Shown here piece after piece: positions 1-8,667 of a stretch of 23,496 nucleotides of DNA (positions are counted from its first letter, which is position 1; the number at the start of each line of letters is the position of its first letter). Below the pieces are notes generated by a model. That model worked only from the letters and a program-made list of their open reading frames with translations. It searched no databases and was not told the DNA's origin. A program made the translations under genes and the position numbers. Source of the stretch: Larix sibirica (taxonomy: Eukaryota > Streptophyta > Pinopsida > Pinales > Pinaceae); NCBI GenBank assembly GCA_004151065.3, contig NWUY0300010254.1, forward strand, positions 26,108 through 49,603, in the 5' to 3' direction.

Positions 1-325
1 TGCACCTTCTTAATATCTGATCTGGTCCTTTCTTCAAAAGTGGGCCTTGGATCCATCTGTAAGTTGCACTCTACCTTATTATTTTTCATCTTTCCTTCTA
101 GTCATAATGTTGTAGAAACTTTCCAAATACTAGGTAGTTGGAAATTTTAGCAAACCATGGAATTTCCATTGATATTGCAAACAGGTATTCATCAGGGAAA
201 GAATCTCCTACTAGTTCATTGTCGTACACATGGGTTAGTCTTGATAGATAATCTGCCACTACATTGTGTTTTCTTGGTTTTTCTAGGATTGCAAATCAAA
301 TTCTTGTAAGAGAAGTAACCATCTT
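1..325 (-). pseudogene. Ty3/gypsy pol fragment (RNase H C-terminus and linker to integrase), third partial copy
   Basis: This stretch repeats 3111-3436 almost base for base; the one difference I found is a missing T after position 291 (T at 3402 in the other copy), which shifts the frame. Read on the minus strand it encodes the end of the RNase H domain (motif LLLLQEF, then LTILEKPRKHNVVADYLSRL in the intact copy) and the start of the spacer to integrase. It stops at the N at 326. It is part of a longer pol copy that must continue upstream of the window. No complete domain is present, so no activity is expected. The gypsy assignment comes from the matching longer copy. Confidence 0.8.
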
Positions 326-326
326 N
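326..326. other. Assembly join (single N)
   Basis: A single N separates the pol fragment from an unrelated sequence that starts with one arm of an inverted repeat. Sequence homologous to the left side continues, in the copy at 3437, with different bases than those to the right of the N, so this is a join of two pieces and not one miscalled base. Confidence 0.85.
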
Positions 327-504
327 ACATTCTATATGGGATATGAGTCAGAAGGTGGTACAAGGGAAAGATGACTCCCTAACGCATCATGGGCTAATTA
401 AGTTGGTCATCTACGAGGAATTAATTTACATCCCAGGTCCCTGATGCGTTAGGGAGTCATCTTTCCCTTGTACCACCTTCTGACTCATATCCCATATAGA
501 ATGT
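327..504. repeat. Perfect 63-bp inverted repeat with 52-bp spacer (foldback)
   Basis: Bases 327-389 are the exact reverse complement of 442-504; the spacer is 390-441. The left arm and spacer read on the plus strand as the gag-like sequence IWDMSQKVVQGKDDSLTHHG followed by LIKLVIYEELIYIPG. The right arm reads on the minus strand as the same IWDMSQKVVQGKDDSLTH, continuous with the minus-strand pseudogene at 442-1202. Thus one coding segment is present twice, head to head, and its natural continuation (the spacer) lies on the wrong strand for the main gene. The arm starts at the first base after an N. A snap-back chimera at a contig end is the simplest explanation; a true hairpin in the genome is possible. 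Confidence 0.9.
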
Positions 505-1202
505 AATAAGTAAAAAGGAATGTTGATGTTGTTGTTTGGTTTAATATGTGCCTTGTTCCTCAAGGGATCCAATATTTGGGAATGAAATGTGGGTATATAA
601 CTAAGCCTCCCACTACAGGCGATGTACTTCAGGATGACAACTGTGATTTCATCCTAGGGTTTCGGCATAGTTTCCCTTTTTACCCCATTTTTATCTTTGT
701 TATATCGTTCTCCTTCTACAAAGAAGTTATGCTTTACCTTTATGTTGCTTTCTCTATCATCCTTACCCCAATGTAAACCTTGATGAATGCCTGTGTATGC
801 CACTATTATTTATTCATTTAGACGAATACGTAGTCCCGTTACCCTCGTCATATATTCCGCTTATTTCAAATGCTTGAGGTTCTTAGAAAATTCTAGGGCC
901 ACATTCAGGTCATATACATTTAAATTGGTGATGAAGGGAATACAACCCGAATTGCGTAGGATGGTCAATACCTTTGGGTTATCATAAATGGTGGAATGAT
1001 CCTCATGATCGCTTTTCTGAAACCCAATAGTCATTGTCTTAAAATATACTGAATAGATGAACAGGCTAAAGGACTGAATGAACTTAATTGCATTGTTACC
1101 AAGTCGTGAACTAGATTTGTAGTCTAATTCTTCCCATGCTTCCTCTTCACCATTTCTCCTCTCTTGTATGTGTTTAAATGAATGCAGGTCAAACTGGTTC
1201 AA
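442..1202 (-). pseudogene. Decayed gag-like protein of a plant retroelement
   Basis: One minus-strand frame runs through the whole stretch, interrupted by in-frame stops at 861-863, 810-812 and 654-656. The translation has no obvious enzyme motif. Segments such as DNPKVLTILRNSGCIPFITN, GLRIRLNE, VKRETMPKP*DE, ILKYIACSGRLSYIPTFHSQ and LLHSIWDMSQKVVQ recall, from memory, the long gag-like frames that recur in gymnosperm repeats (helical region, then a 'GR..Y...FH..LL..LR' block). The stop at 654-656 sits where relatives appear to carry Trp (KPW), so it is probably TGG to TAG. The 3' part of the gene is cut by the foldback at 442. No pol domain follows. A decayed host gene cannot be excluded. 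Confidence 0.55.
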
Positions 1203-1675
1203 ATGTTTTCATCTACCTCTACCTTACTAGTCCATTATTCCCCCTGTTATGTTGTTGATTGAGATGGACATCATGGGGAGATATGCAACTTGTGCTTAAT
1301 TATGCTTTTTCATGTCTCCTTCTTCACCACCTTATATTGTTATTTTCCAATTTTGAATGTGCAATCGTTACTTCACATGGATCAAGGGCCTTCTCTTTGA
1401 TTCGTGTGCTGCCTCCTTTCTAAAAATGAGTTTTCCTCAGCTCAGTAATGGGTAATTATGGCTTCTATAGGTAGGGTATATTTTATAGAATATTGAAATA
1501 ATGAGGTCAGTAGTTACCTTTTTTTGTGATTAGCGTACCTTGAGTGCTGATGTGGAGCTTGCTTATGTGGAAAGTTGTGCATGTGTGGTTATGTATTTAT
1601 TTCAGCTTTGTCTATAGTTCAGTTGTTTGCTTCCGTAGTACTGAAGTGATGTGTGATCGTGTACTTTTCCGGCTA

Positions 1676-1850
1676 GCTTGATGAATGTTTTGTTGTTTGC
1701 TTGCTGGTTGCTTGGTAATGGATATGTTGGCTCACTTGTTAATTGGTTGTTTCCTCGCTTGATGAATATATATTTTTTTTTTCTGCTTGTTGGTTTCTTG
1801 GTAATGGATATGTTTCATTGCTTGATAATTAATTTCTTGCTCACTTGATA
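1676..1850. repeat. Imperfect tandem duplication, period about 81-86 bp
   Basis: The block starting GCTTGATGAAT at 1676 recurs at 1757. Within it, the 31 bases at 1698-1728 (core CTTGGTAATGGATATGTT) match 1784-1814 with two mismatches. Both copies are rich in GCTTG and TTGTT words. Function unknown; probably replication slippage in old repeat DNA. Confidence 0.55.
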
Positions 1851-1896
1851 TTATGTTGTATACCTCACTTTATATTCCGTTGGTTTGGTTGAAGTG

Positions 1897-1943
1897 TTTT
1901 TTTCTTTCTTTTTCATTCATTTTTTTTCTTATTTTTTTTTTTT
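1897..1943 (-). other. Candidate polypurine tract (pyrimidine run on plus strand)
   Basis: The plus strand is almost all T with a few C and two A; the minus strand is therefore purine-rich. It lies about 80 bases downstream of the presumed pol stop (2023-2025), the place where LTR retrotransposons prime plus-strand DNA synthesis. No LTR start (TG) immediately follows on the minus strand, so this may only be a low-complexity run. Confidence 0.25.
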
Positions 1944-2022
1944 GAAGCTCTCAGTTGAAGTGGAGGACATTTGGGTCCTCTATAAGCATGAGATGCTTCC
2001 TATATAGGTTTTGTGTGAATTT

Positions 2023-3207
2023 TTATTTAGATTGTGGTTTCTTGTACAATTTGAGTCTATTTCCATTGACTAGCATTGGAACTTGACTGTCATATATTGT
2101 TTTTATTTTGACAGCTCCATTGTCATAAACTGTGTCTATGTTGTATGGTCCTAGCCACCGGGTTGTTAATTTTCCTTTGAATTCCTAGAATCTGGATTAG
2201 TCATATATAAATTCCAGTCTCCTTCCCTTAATTTCTTTGTTCTTATGTTCCTGTCATTCCATTGTTTCCTTTGTTTTTGCATGATCTCAGTGTGAGAGAG
2301 AGCTTGTTGTCGGTGTTCATCTAGCTGTTTTAACTACAAAATGCATTCTTTTTTATTCTCTAATAGTTCCATGTTTAATTCAGATGTTGTTCTGAGTGTC
2401 TTGATATCAAACTCAATGGGTAACATAAATTTCTTTCCATATACTAAGTCATTGGGAGTAAATGCAGTGGTTTTATTCCATGTTGTATTATAGGTCCATA
2501 CTACTTCATTCAACCTATGTGCCAATCTCTTTTATGCAATTGTACTATTTTTGTTAGAATTTTCTCAAGCTCTCTGTTGGTGAATTCCACTTGTCCATTG
2601 TCCTGTGGGTGGTAGTAAGAAGACATCCTATGCTTTATTTTTTTTCTTATGAGGATTTCTTCAATGAGGTTGGAGGTAAATTGTGTTCCTTGATAAAAAC
2701 TAGCTCCCCAGGGACTCCAAATTTGCTTAATATTTTTTTCTGTGAAGAACTTTGCCACACTATTTTCATCAGTGGTAGTAGGAGATCTAACTTCTACCCA
2801 TTTGGCCAGGTATTTTGTACATACTTTTGATTAGATGGTGGGTTGAATGGGACAACAAAGTCAAATACCCATTTTTCAAATAGTTCCAATGATATTTGAT
2901 GACAGAGAGGCATTTCATCTTTCTGTGTAGGTTTAACCATCCTCTGGTAGTCATCACAATGTGATGCATATTCTTGAGTGTCTTTATGGAGCATACACTA
3001 GTAGTATCATGCTTGTATTATCTTATAGGACATTCGTTTTGTTGCATAATGGCCTCCACATGGCTCATTGTGAGTAGCATGAAGTATATCATGTACTTCA
3101 TCTTCTCTGATGCACCTTCTTAATATCTGATCTGGTCCTTTCTTCAAAAGTGGGCCTTGGATCCATCTGTAAGTTGCACTCTACCTTATTATTTTTCATC
3201 TTTCCTT
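2023..3207 (-). pseudogene. Ty3/gypsy integrase domain, inactivated
   Basis: Integrase would insert element cDNA into the genome. In order on the minus strand: an HHCC zinc-binding region (DEVHDILHATHNEPCGGHYA ... HCDDYQRM) in which the last Cys is Tyr; a catalytic core with KYLAKWVE, YQGTQFTSN, YYHPQDNGQVE and LHKRDW; then a C-terminal part (VVWTYNTTW, DLVYGKKFMLPIEF, LREGDWNL, RWLGPYNI). Of the DDE triad, the first Asp is Lys (2813-2815), the second Asp is Tyr (2693-2695) and Glu remains (2585-2587). Several stops and frameshifts split the domain; the last frame ends with QSK and a stop at 2023-2025. This region occurs once in the window. The motif set fits the Ty3/gypsy OTA (Athila/Tat-like) group; the exact lineage is uncertain. 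Confidence 0.88.
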
Positions 3208-3720
3208 CTAGTCATAATGTTGTAGAAACTTTCCAAATACTAGGTAGTTGGAAATTTTAGCAAACCATGGAATTTCCATTGATATTGCAAACAGGTATTC
3301 ATCAGGGAAAGAATCTCCTACTAGTTCATTGTCGTACACATGGGTTAGTCTTGATAGATAATCTGCCACTACATTGTGTTTTCTTGGTTTTTCTAGGATT
3401 GTCAAATCAAATTCTTGTAAGAGAAGTAACCATCTTATAACTTGAGCACTGTTGTGAGGTTTTTCCATTAGGTATCTTATTGTTGAGTGATCGGTATGCA
3501 CAAAAATTTGATGCCCTATTATGTAGTGCCGAAATTTGTTGATGGCATGAACAACAACTAAGATTTCCTTCTCGGTGACTGTATAGTTGAGCTTTGCCCC
3601 TGCCAAGTTTTTTTGATATAATATATGGCGTATGGTTTCTTTTCCTCTTCATGTCCTGGGACTATACCAGTGGATTTGTAAGAGCCATCAAAGTGGATGT
3701 GAAAAGGTAAATCCTAGTTC
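3208..3720 (-). pseudogene. Ty3/gypsy RNase H domain (copy 1)
   Basis: RNase H removes RNA from the RNA:DNA hybrid during reverse transcription. The minus-strand frame shows HFDGS near 3690, then AKLNYTVTEKEILVVVHAIN, FRHYIIGHQIFVHTDHSTIR and KPRKHNVVADYLSRL. The acidic residues of the domain (D in FDGS, E in TEKE, D in HTDHS, D in VVADYLSR) are still there, unlike those of the neighbouring enzymes. The open frame 3208-3606 runs on into the linker toward integrase (GDSFPDEYLFAI). In-frame stops occur just upstream, near 3715-3730. The duplicated block of this window starts inside this domain, at 3410. Confidence 0.9.
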
Positions 3721-4860
3721 GGGCCTTAGAGGACAAAAGCAGTAGTGGTTTTCTCATTGAGGTGGTCAAATGTTGTCATACATTGCTCAGTCCATTCGAA
3801 ATTTGTGTCCTTGGATAAGAGAAAAAACATGGGAGCTTCCACTCTGCTGAACCCTTATATAAATTTTCTGTAATAGCTTGTTTAGCCTAAAAATATCTTC
3901 ACATCTCTTTGTTTGATTGGTCAAGGAATAGTTTTAATGATAGCTACCTTGGCTTGATCAAGTTCAACACCTCTTTGGGATATATGGTTCCCTAGAACTA
4001 TGCCTTCTTCCATTAGCATTCAACACTTATAATTGCTTAGGCATACACTCATTTTAGTGCATTTGTTCAGGAATGCTTCCAAATGTTCTAGTGCTTTCTA
4101 AAAATTTTGTCCATATGGTGTGAAATAATACATGTATACCTCCATCTGATCGTTGATGAAATATGCAAATATACTTAGGATATCCCTTTGAAAGGTTGTA
4201 GGGTCATTGCAGAGTCCAAATGGTAGCACTCTGTATGCAAATGTGCCCCATGGGCAGGTAAATGTGGTTTTATCTTGATCAGTTGGGTGGATTTGTATTT
4301 GATTGTACCCACTGAAACTGTCCAAGAATGAAAAGAACTTGTTTCCAACAAGACTATCTAGTACCTAATCAATGAATTGTAGAGGAAAGTGATCTCTTTT
4401 GGTTGCCTCATTAAGCTCTCTATAATCCACACATATTCTCCATTTCCCTCCTTTTTTTGGAACTATCACCAAGGTGATACCCACTCGCTGTCTGAAATAT
4501 GATAAATGAATCCTGCATCAAATAGTTTCTACAGTTCTTGTTTGACTATACCTTTTAATGCCAGGTTCATTCTCCTTTGAGATTTCCTTATTGGAACAAC
4601 ACCTTCCTTGATATAAATATGGTGCTTGCAGATTTCAAGATGTATGCCCTTCATGTCGGTATAGGTCCAAGCAAAATATTTGTTATGATATGTGCGTACT
4701 TTAATGAAGAGATGTTCTTGATCATGTTTTAGATTTGCATTGATGTTGACAGTATTTCTAGGTAGAATTTCTACTTTTTTCACTGCCGTAGGTTGTTGTT
4801 CCACATAAAATACCCGCTGCCACATTGTTTCTGGGTTTTTCGGAGGAGTTTTCAACACTT
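3721..4860 (-). pseudogene. Ty3/gypsy reverse transcriptase (copy 1), inactivated
   Basis: Reverse transcriptase copies element RNA to DNA. On the minus strand the fingers region is at 4529-4858; then DAGFIYHISDSEWVSP, a one-base frameshift near 4470-4480, IVPKKGGKWRICVDYRELN, FSGYNQIQIHPTDQDKTTF, FAYRVLPFGLCNDPTTFQRD and the connection segment (EEGIVLGNHISQRGVELDQA). The catalytic YxDD box reads YMYY (4125-4136): both metal-binding Asp are Tyr. TAG stops at 4529-4531 and 4365-4367 stand where relatives have Gln; further stops lie between 3720 and 4100. The protein order (protease, RT, RNase H, integrase) is that of Ty3/gypsy elements. Confidence 0.92.
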
Positions 4861-5572
4861 CTTAATCTTGTCCTGTTGTAAACATTTCTTCAAGAACATT
4901 ATGGTTAGGATAAGCATTTTGAATAAAGTTAGATAACTAAGTATCTTCGGCTTCAGCTTTTAATGTTAAAGCAGTTTTTATGTTGAGGACTGGTTGCACA
5001 ATTTGATCATACATATCATCAATATCATCTATCCAAATGGGGTTTCCGGTATCAATAGATAGTTTGGATGAGGAATAGATGGTTATCTTCTTTTAAAATT
5101 TTCCACTAGTTATGGTCATGTCTCCAGAACGATAGCCTATGTAAGCATCTGCCATTGCTAGCCATGGTATTCTCAGGATGATTGGGTATCCACTAAGTTT
5201 AACATTGACTTCTATGACTACAAAGTCTGTAGTATATTCCCATGATTCAATGTTGATAATGATATCCTCTAGTATTCCATTCGGTCTGACGGTGGAGGTA
5301 TCGACTAGCTGCAAAACTATAGTTGTTGGTCTTATAAAAGATTGCAGGTTTAGAGATAACATTGTATCCTTTGTGATTGCACTTATTGCAGCCCCTAAAT
5401 CAATGAGACTGCTGGAAATAGGCCTTTTGTTGATGCTCATGCTAACTATACGGACGCATGGGTCTAGATACTTGGGGTTGATAGATCTCCCTAACATAAG
5501 GTTTGCAAGCTAGCCTATGACGTTTATAGTAGCAGGATCTTTCTTTCTTCTTCCCGGTTTCTTTATACAGTT
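4861..5572 (-). pseudogene. Ty3/gypsy aspartic protease and flanking linkers (copy 1), inactivated
   Basis: The retropepsin-like protease would cut the gag-pol polyprotein. Open frame 5093-5497 contains DPCVRIVSMSINKRPISSSL, the active-site region LIDLGAAISAI, then TTIVLQLVDTSTVRP, SWEYTTDFVVIE and YPIILRIPWLAMADAYIGYR, which are the usual blocks of plant gypsy proteases. The catalytic D-S/T-G is D-L-G (5393-5401), a change explained by one C to T (TCA to TTA). Upstream, near 5510-5570, KKPGRRKKDPATINVIG links to gag, with a stop after it. Downstream, 4861-5092 is an acidic linker to reverse transcriptase with stops at about 4937 and 4862. Confidence 0.88.
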
Positions 5573-6360
5573 TTATTTTATGAATTTGTTGCAGATGGAG
5601 ACAGCTATAATGGCTTGTAGGAGAGGAATCTGTATATTCAGGTGTTTTAATTCATTAAGTATGTCATTTTCTACTTCCTCTGGAATTTTTTGTTTGAGTT
5701 TGTCAAGAAATGGAGGGTTTGGAAGACTTGGATGAGTGGACCCTTGTGATTTTTCTTTATTTTCTTCCTCAGGAAGGTCCATAATTACTGGTTGTTGGTA
5801 TGGTGGCACTGTTTGTTGAATCTCTCTTCGTGGCAGTGGATCTAGTATTACTTTTCTAGATATTAGGGTAACCACATTTAAGTCTAGCGTATCCACAACA
5901 TAAGTTGGAAACTGCATCACTTTACTATTGTAGACTTTTTGATTTGACAGATTGTTATTCGGGTTTGGAATGTGATTTGTTGGCATTGGAGGTGGTATTG
6001 GAGGTTGTTGGTTTTGGGGTGGAGGCATTATGACAACTTGTTTTGGTTAAGGTCTCCAGTTCAAGGAAGATGAATACTGATTTCCATAGTTTATTTGTGG
6101 TTGTTGGAAAAGTGAGGGGTACTGTTGGTATGGTTGAGCGAAGTATGGCTGATGGTATGGATTTTGGTTTTGTGTCCATTGACTCGGTCCTATTTGCAAA
6201 GGCCATGAAGTTTTTGTTTATGAATTCCAATTTTGGTATGGATTTCCTTGATTGAAGTAGGCTTGATTATTTGCTTGAAATGGTCTAGAGAAATTGTTTC
6301 TTCGTTGGTTGACAAAACAGAGTTGTTCCACAGAACTTTCTGATCCGGGATCTTAAATAG
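5573..6360 (-). pseudogene. Gag C-terminal region, proline/glutamine-rich (copy 1)
   Basis: The open frame 5573-6028 begins with a proline-rich stretch (PPPQNQQPPIPPPMPTNH) and ends with a conserved block before the protease (PNPPFLDKLKQKIPEEVEND ... LKHLNIQIPLLQAI). The 'IPLLQAI' block is typical of the gag-protease junction of this gypsy group, by memory. Between 6029 and 6360 the minus strand encodes Asn/Gln/Tyr-rich sequence (RPFQANNQAYFNQGNPYQNW) in shifted frames. The role is structural: part of the virus-like particle protein. Confidence 0.75.
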
Positions 6361-6500
6361 CTACTTTGAATGAAGGGAGTAGATGACACTTGTCTGTTGT
6401 GTGATTTTCAGTGCATAGTCCACAGAATTCAATCATATTTAATGTGCAGTGACCTTTCTCATGTTTTTTTATACATTTTGGACAAACAAAGCTAGTGCTT
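6361..6500 (-). pseudogene. Gag double zinc knuckle (copy 1)
   Basis: Minus-strand residues CPKCIKKHEKGHC and CGLCTENHTTDKC (6386-6484) form two Cys/His knuckles of spacing C-x2-C-x3-H-x4-C. Classical retroviral knuckles have x4 before His, so the spacing is one residue short in both. Such knuckles bind element RNA. A stop follows (KVAI*DPGS), and a small frameshift separates this block from the gag core upstream. Confidence 0.7.
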
Positions 6501-7190
6501 GAATAATATCATCTTGTTTTCTCTTGAGTTGTAATGCATCTAGTTGCATTGCCAGTGAATAAAGGATGTCAGTTTTCATATCATCTAAGAGATTACCTAA
6601 ATCAGATTTATTAAGGGTTGGTACTGGAAATGATGATCCTCCTGTTGATGGGGTAATGCCTCTTAGTCTAGCCTTACCTTTTCTAGACCTTAAATAGTTT
6701 TTAAAGATTTACAGGATGTGATCAAAGGATTTAAGGAAGATATCTCCATCGCCCAACAGGTTTATAATTTCTAGTTATTCTTCCCTAACTCTTCTAAGGA
6801 GCACTAACTTCAATGATTCTTGATCTAGGATACAACGAATGGCTCTTTTATAGCTAAGATGGAATCATTGTGCATAATATTCCAAATATTCCTTTTCTCC
6901 CTATTTCATTCTAAAAATTTCATCCCTGGTATCCTTGGCCTTGCAATAATCTCTATATTTATCCAAGAAAGCCTCTTTCATTTGATCCCATGAGAAAATG
7001 TTCTTTCCTTCCAAGCTCATGAACCATCTAAGCGCTAGATATTTTAGTGGTTGAAGGAAATAGTCTTAGTTGTTGGGCATCTTCTGTGTAGCCAACCGAT
7101 CTACAGATTACTTCAAATTCGAATAAAAAAGTGTTGGGGTATTTCAAGGTTTGAGAGATTAGAGAGATTGATATTTTTCATTCGAGCATC
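6501..7190 (-). pseudogene. Retrotransposon gag core domain (copy 1), 5'-truncated
   Basis: Minus-strand blocks FEFEVICRSVGYTEDAQQLR, LALRWFMSLEGKNIFSWDQM, AFLDKYRDYCKAKDTRDEIF and LLRRVREE match the standard plant retrotransposon gag domain, which builds the particle shell. There is a one-base frameshift near 7060, a TAG at 6901-6903 (relatives seem to have Gln), a TGA near 6875 and a TAA near 6795. Coding similarity fades upstream of about 7170; no start codon, primer-binding site or 5' LTR was found before the ERF remnant begins at 7659. The element is therefore truncated at its 5' end. Confidence 0.85.
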
Positions 7191-7658
7191 CCAAAACCAA
7201 TACATGTCATTGCAAACTCTGCACAAATTACATTGCGGTCTGCTCTCGAAAGGGAAGAAACAAGAATTATCGAAACGGAGCCATTACCATATCTTGATCC
7301 TCAAAAAAACACAGCAACAACTACACTGTTTCCAGGACTGACCTACTGGTCACTATAAGCAAAGTTAACAGGCCCATCAAAACATCCTTCTATCTACCCC
7401 ATATTAAGCGTGGCTGACCGGCTAGCAACAGTTTTTCAAGGTTGCGATGATACTATACAAATAAATTCTGACATTAAAAGTTATTCCATATCTTCACGAT
7501 GACTGCACCTTACATCTGAGACTAACAATGTTCAAGCCATCCGAAAAATTGGATTTGCTATGTGCAGGAACGTATCCAGAAAGAGGGCTTTTCATTGCTT
7601 GGGACGTATGGGTGTCATCGCTGCAGGGACAAAGAAATGGCTCATTCCTTTCTGACTG
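7191..7658 (-). other. Non-coding DNA between ERF remnant and gypsy gag (probable ERF 3' flank)
   Basis: No coding frame was recognised. On the minus strand it directly follows the ERF stop codon and looks like ordinary 3'-untranslated and flanking DNA. The junction with retroelement sequence is not sharp and lies somewhere near 7150-7200. The second copy is 12449-12916. Confidence 0.45.
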
Positions 7659-8575
7659 CTATTTCTGGTCTTGAAACCACTCATACTCAGCTCCAAAATC
7701 CATAGTCCTCGCTACTCCTCGGATTGCTAATTCGTACTGGTCAGGAATCCAAGGCTCTGAATCACTAGCTGAGAGATTCTTACATATTTCTATTGGAGCT
7801 TTCTGTAGCTGGTCCTGCTCTTTGTCAGGCGATGTCATAGATCCCGACAGAGCATGCATGTATACATGGCTCTCCACTTCCGAATAGTAAGGCAACAACA
7901 TATCCTCCGAAATGCCTTGCAGTTGCTTCTCCATATTTCTATGAGTAGATTGCCAACATATATCTCGAGGGATATTTGTAATCAACAATTCAAAGCCATC
8001 AGCATCTGACATATCATCTAGCCAGAAATTGGCATCTGACAAAGACAGCGGCAGCATCTGCTGGATGCTGGAAATCTCGGATTAATCAAAACTCTGAAGG
8101 ATAGTGGAAATGTTCGACGAATCATTCTCCTCTTCGAAATATTCCTCTAGTTTCTCCCCCTTTTCCCTTTTCATTAGGGTTTTGGGCAGATCGTAATTAT
8201 CAAATGTGTGTGAAGGAGACAACGTTTTCGCGTCTATGAAATCTACCCCCGGGGAAGATAGATTCTGAGACACATTAGACGAACTTTCCGTCGAGCTAAT
8301 CGTACGGGATGAAGATATGGATTCTGAAATCAATCATATGAGAAGTGGGGAACAAGCCCCAAATGTTGTCGTTATAATTAATCTGAGACATTATTGCAGA
8401 GCCAGCGTGAGCATAGATGAAGTTGGTGCGCTCTCTGCAGCCACTGATGGATAAAGAGGCATGGTCATAAGCCATAGTTGCCTTCTCGGCTGTGTCAAAG
8501 GTGCCGAGCTAGTGCCTCTCTTTGGTGAAGGGATTTCGAATATCCGCGGCATAATGACCGCAAGTCCCTCCGAAG
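7659..8575 (-). pseudogene. AP2/ERF transcription factor remnant (copy 1)
   Basis: The AP2 domain binds GCC-box-like DNA in plant nuclei. On the minus strand, 8556-8413 reads GHYAADIRNPFTKERH, a TAG at 8509-8511, then LGTFDTAEKATMAYDHASLS and RERTNFIY: the central and C-terminal AP2 domain. The stop replaces the near-invariant Trp before LGTFDT. The first AP2 strand (YRGVRxRPWG) is degenerate and unreadable. A one-base shift near 8334 leads to the C-terminal frame (8333-7659), serine-rich then acidic, with one in-frame TAA at 8082-8084 and motif MLPLSLSDANFWLDDMSDAD before the final TAG at 7659-7661. The TKERHWLGTFDTAEEA signature resembles ERF group VIII proteins (LEP/PUCHI/ESR type), from memory. 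No intron is needed. It is broken by one stop in the AP2 domain, one frameshift and one later stop. Confidence 0.82.
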
Positions 8576-8666
8576 GGAAGACAGTCAATTTAAAATTAAT
8601 TGCGCAGTACACAAACTTTTCTTTTGCTGCGAACTTTGATGGAAACTTCAATTTTGACTTCGTGAA

Positions 8667-8667
8667 N
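8667..8667. other. Assembly join (single N) between the two 5.26-kb copies
   Basis: To the left is the sequence upstream of the ERF AP2 remnant; to the right is the middle of RNase H. The 27 bases right of the N (8668-8694) are identical to the 27 bases ending at 325, just before the first N. Confidence 0.9.

Larger units (their letters stand above)
1203..2022. other. Non-coding AT-rich stretch between gag-like pseudogene and pol end
   Basis: No coding signal was seen on either strand. It holds a short imperfect tandem duplication (1676-1850) and a long pyrimidine run (1897-1943). On the minus strand it lies downstream of the integrase end, where a 3' LTR would be expected, but no TG...CA-bounded LTR could be defined because no partner LTR exists in the window. 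Confidence 0.5.
3410..8666. repeat. 5257-bp duplicated block, copy 1
   Basis: Every landmark here recurs exactly 5258 bases downstream, so there is no length change between copies. Two base differences were found by eye: 5909 (A here, G at 11167) and 8542 (A here, C at 13800). The block runs from inside RNase H through RT, protease, gag and the ERF remnant, and ends at an N. Confidence 0.95.

Noticed and set aside
546-776. Plus-strand frame beginning MCLVPQG
   Set aside because: Antisense to the minus-strand gag-like frame, which runs through the same bases and fits the family pattern.
1-2022. A complete LTR pair for the gypsy element
   Set aside because: No repeated TG...CA-bounded sequence was found on both sides of the gag-pol region; the repeats seen are pol fragments or the 5.26-kb block.
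5178-5513. Plus-strand 111-codon frame opposite the protease (and its copy at 10436-10771)
   Set aside because: It is the antisense shadow of a clearly recognised protease frame and has no protein-like features of its own.
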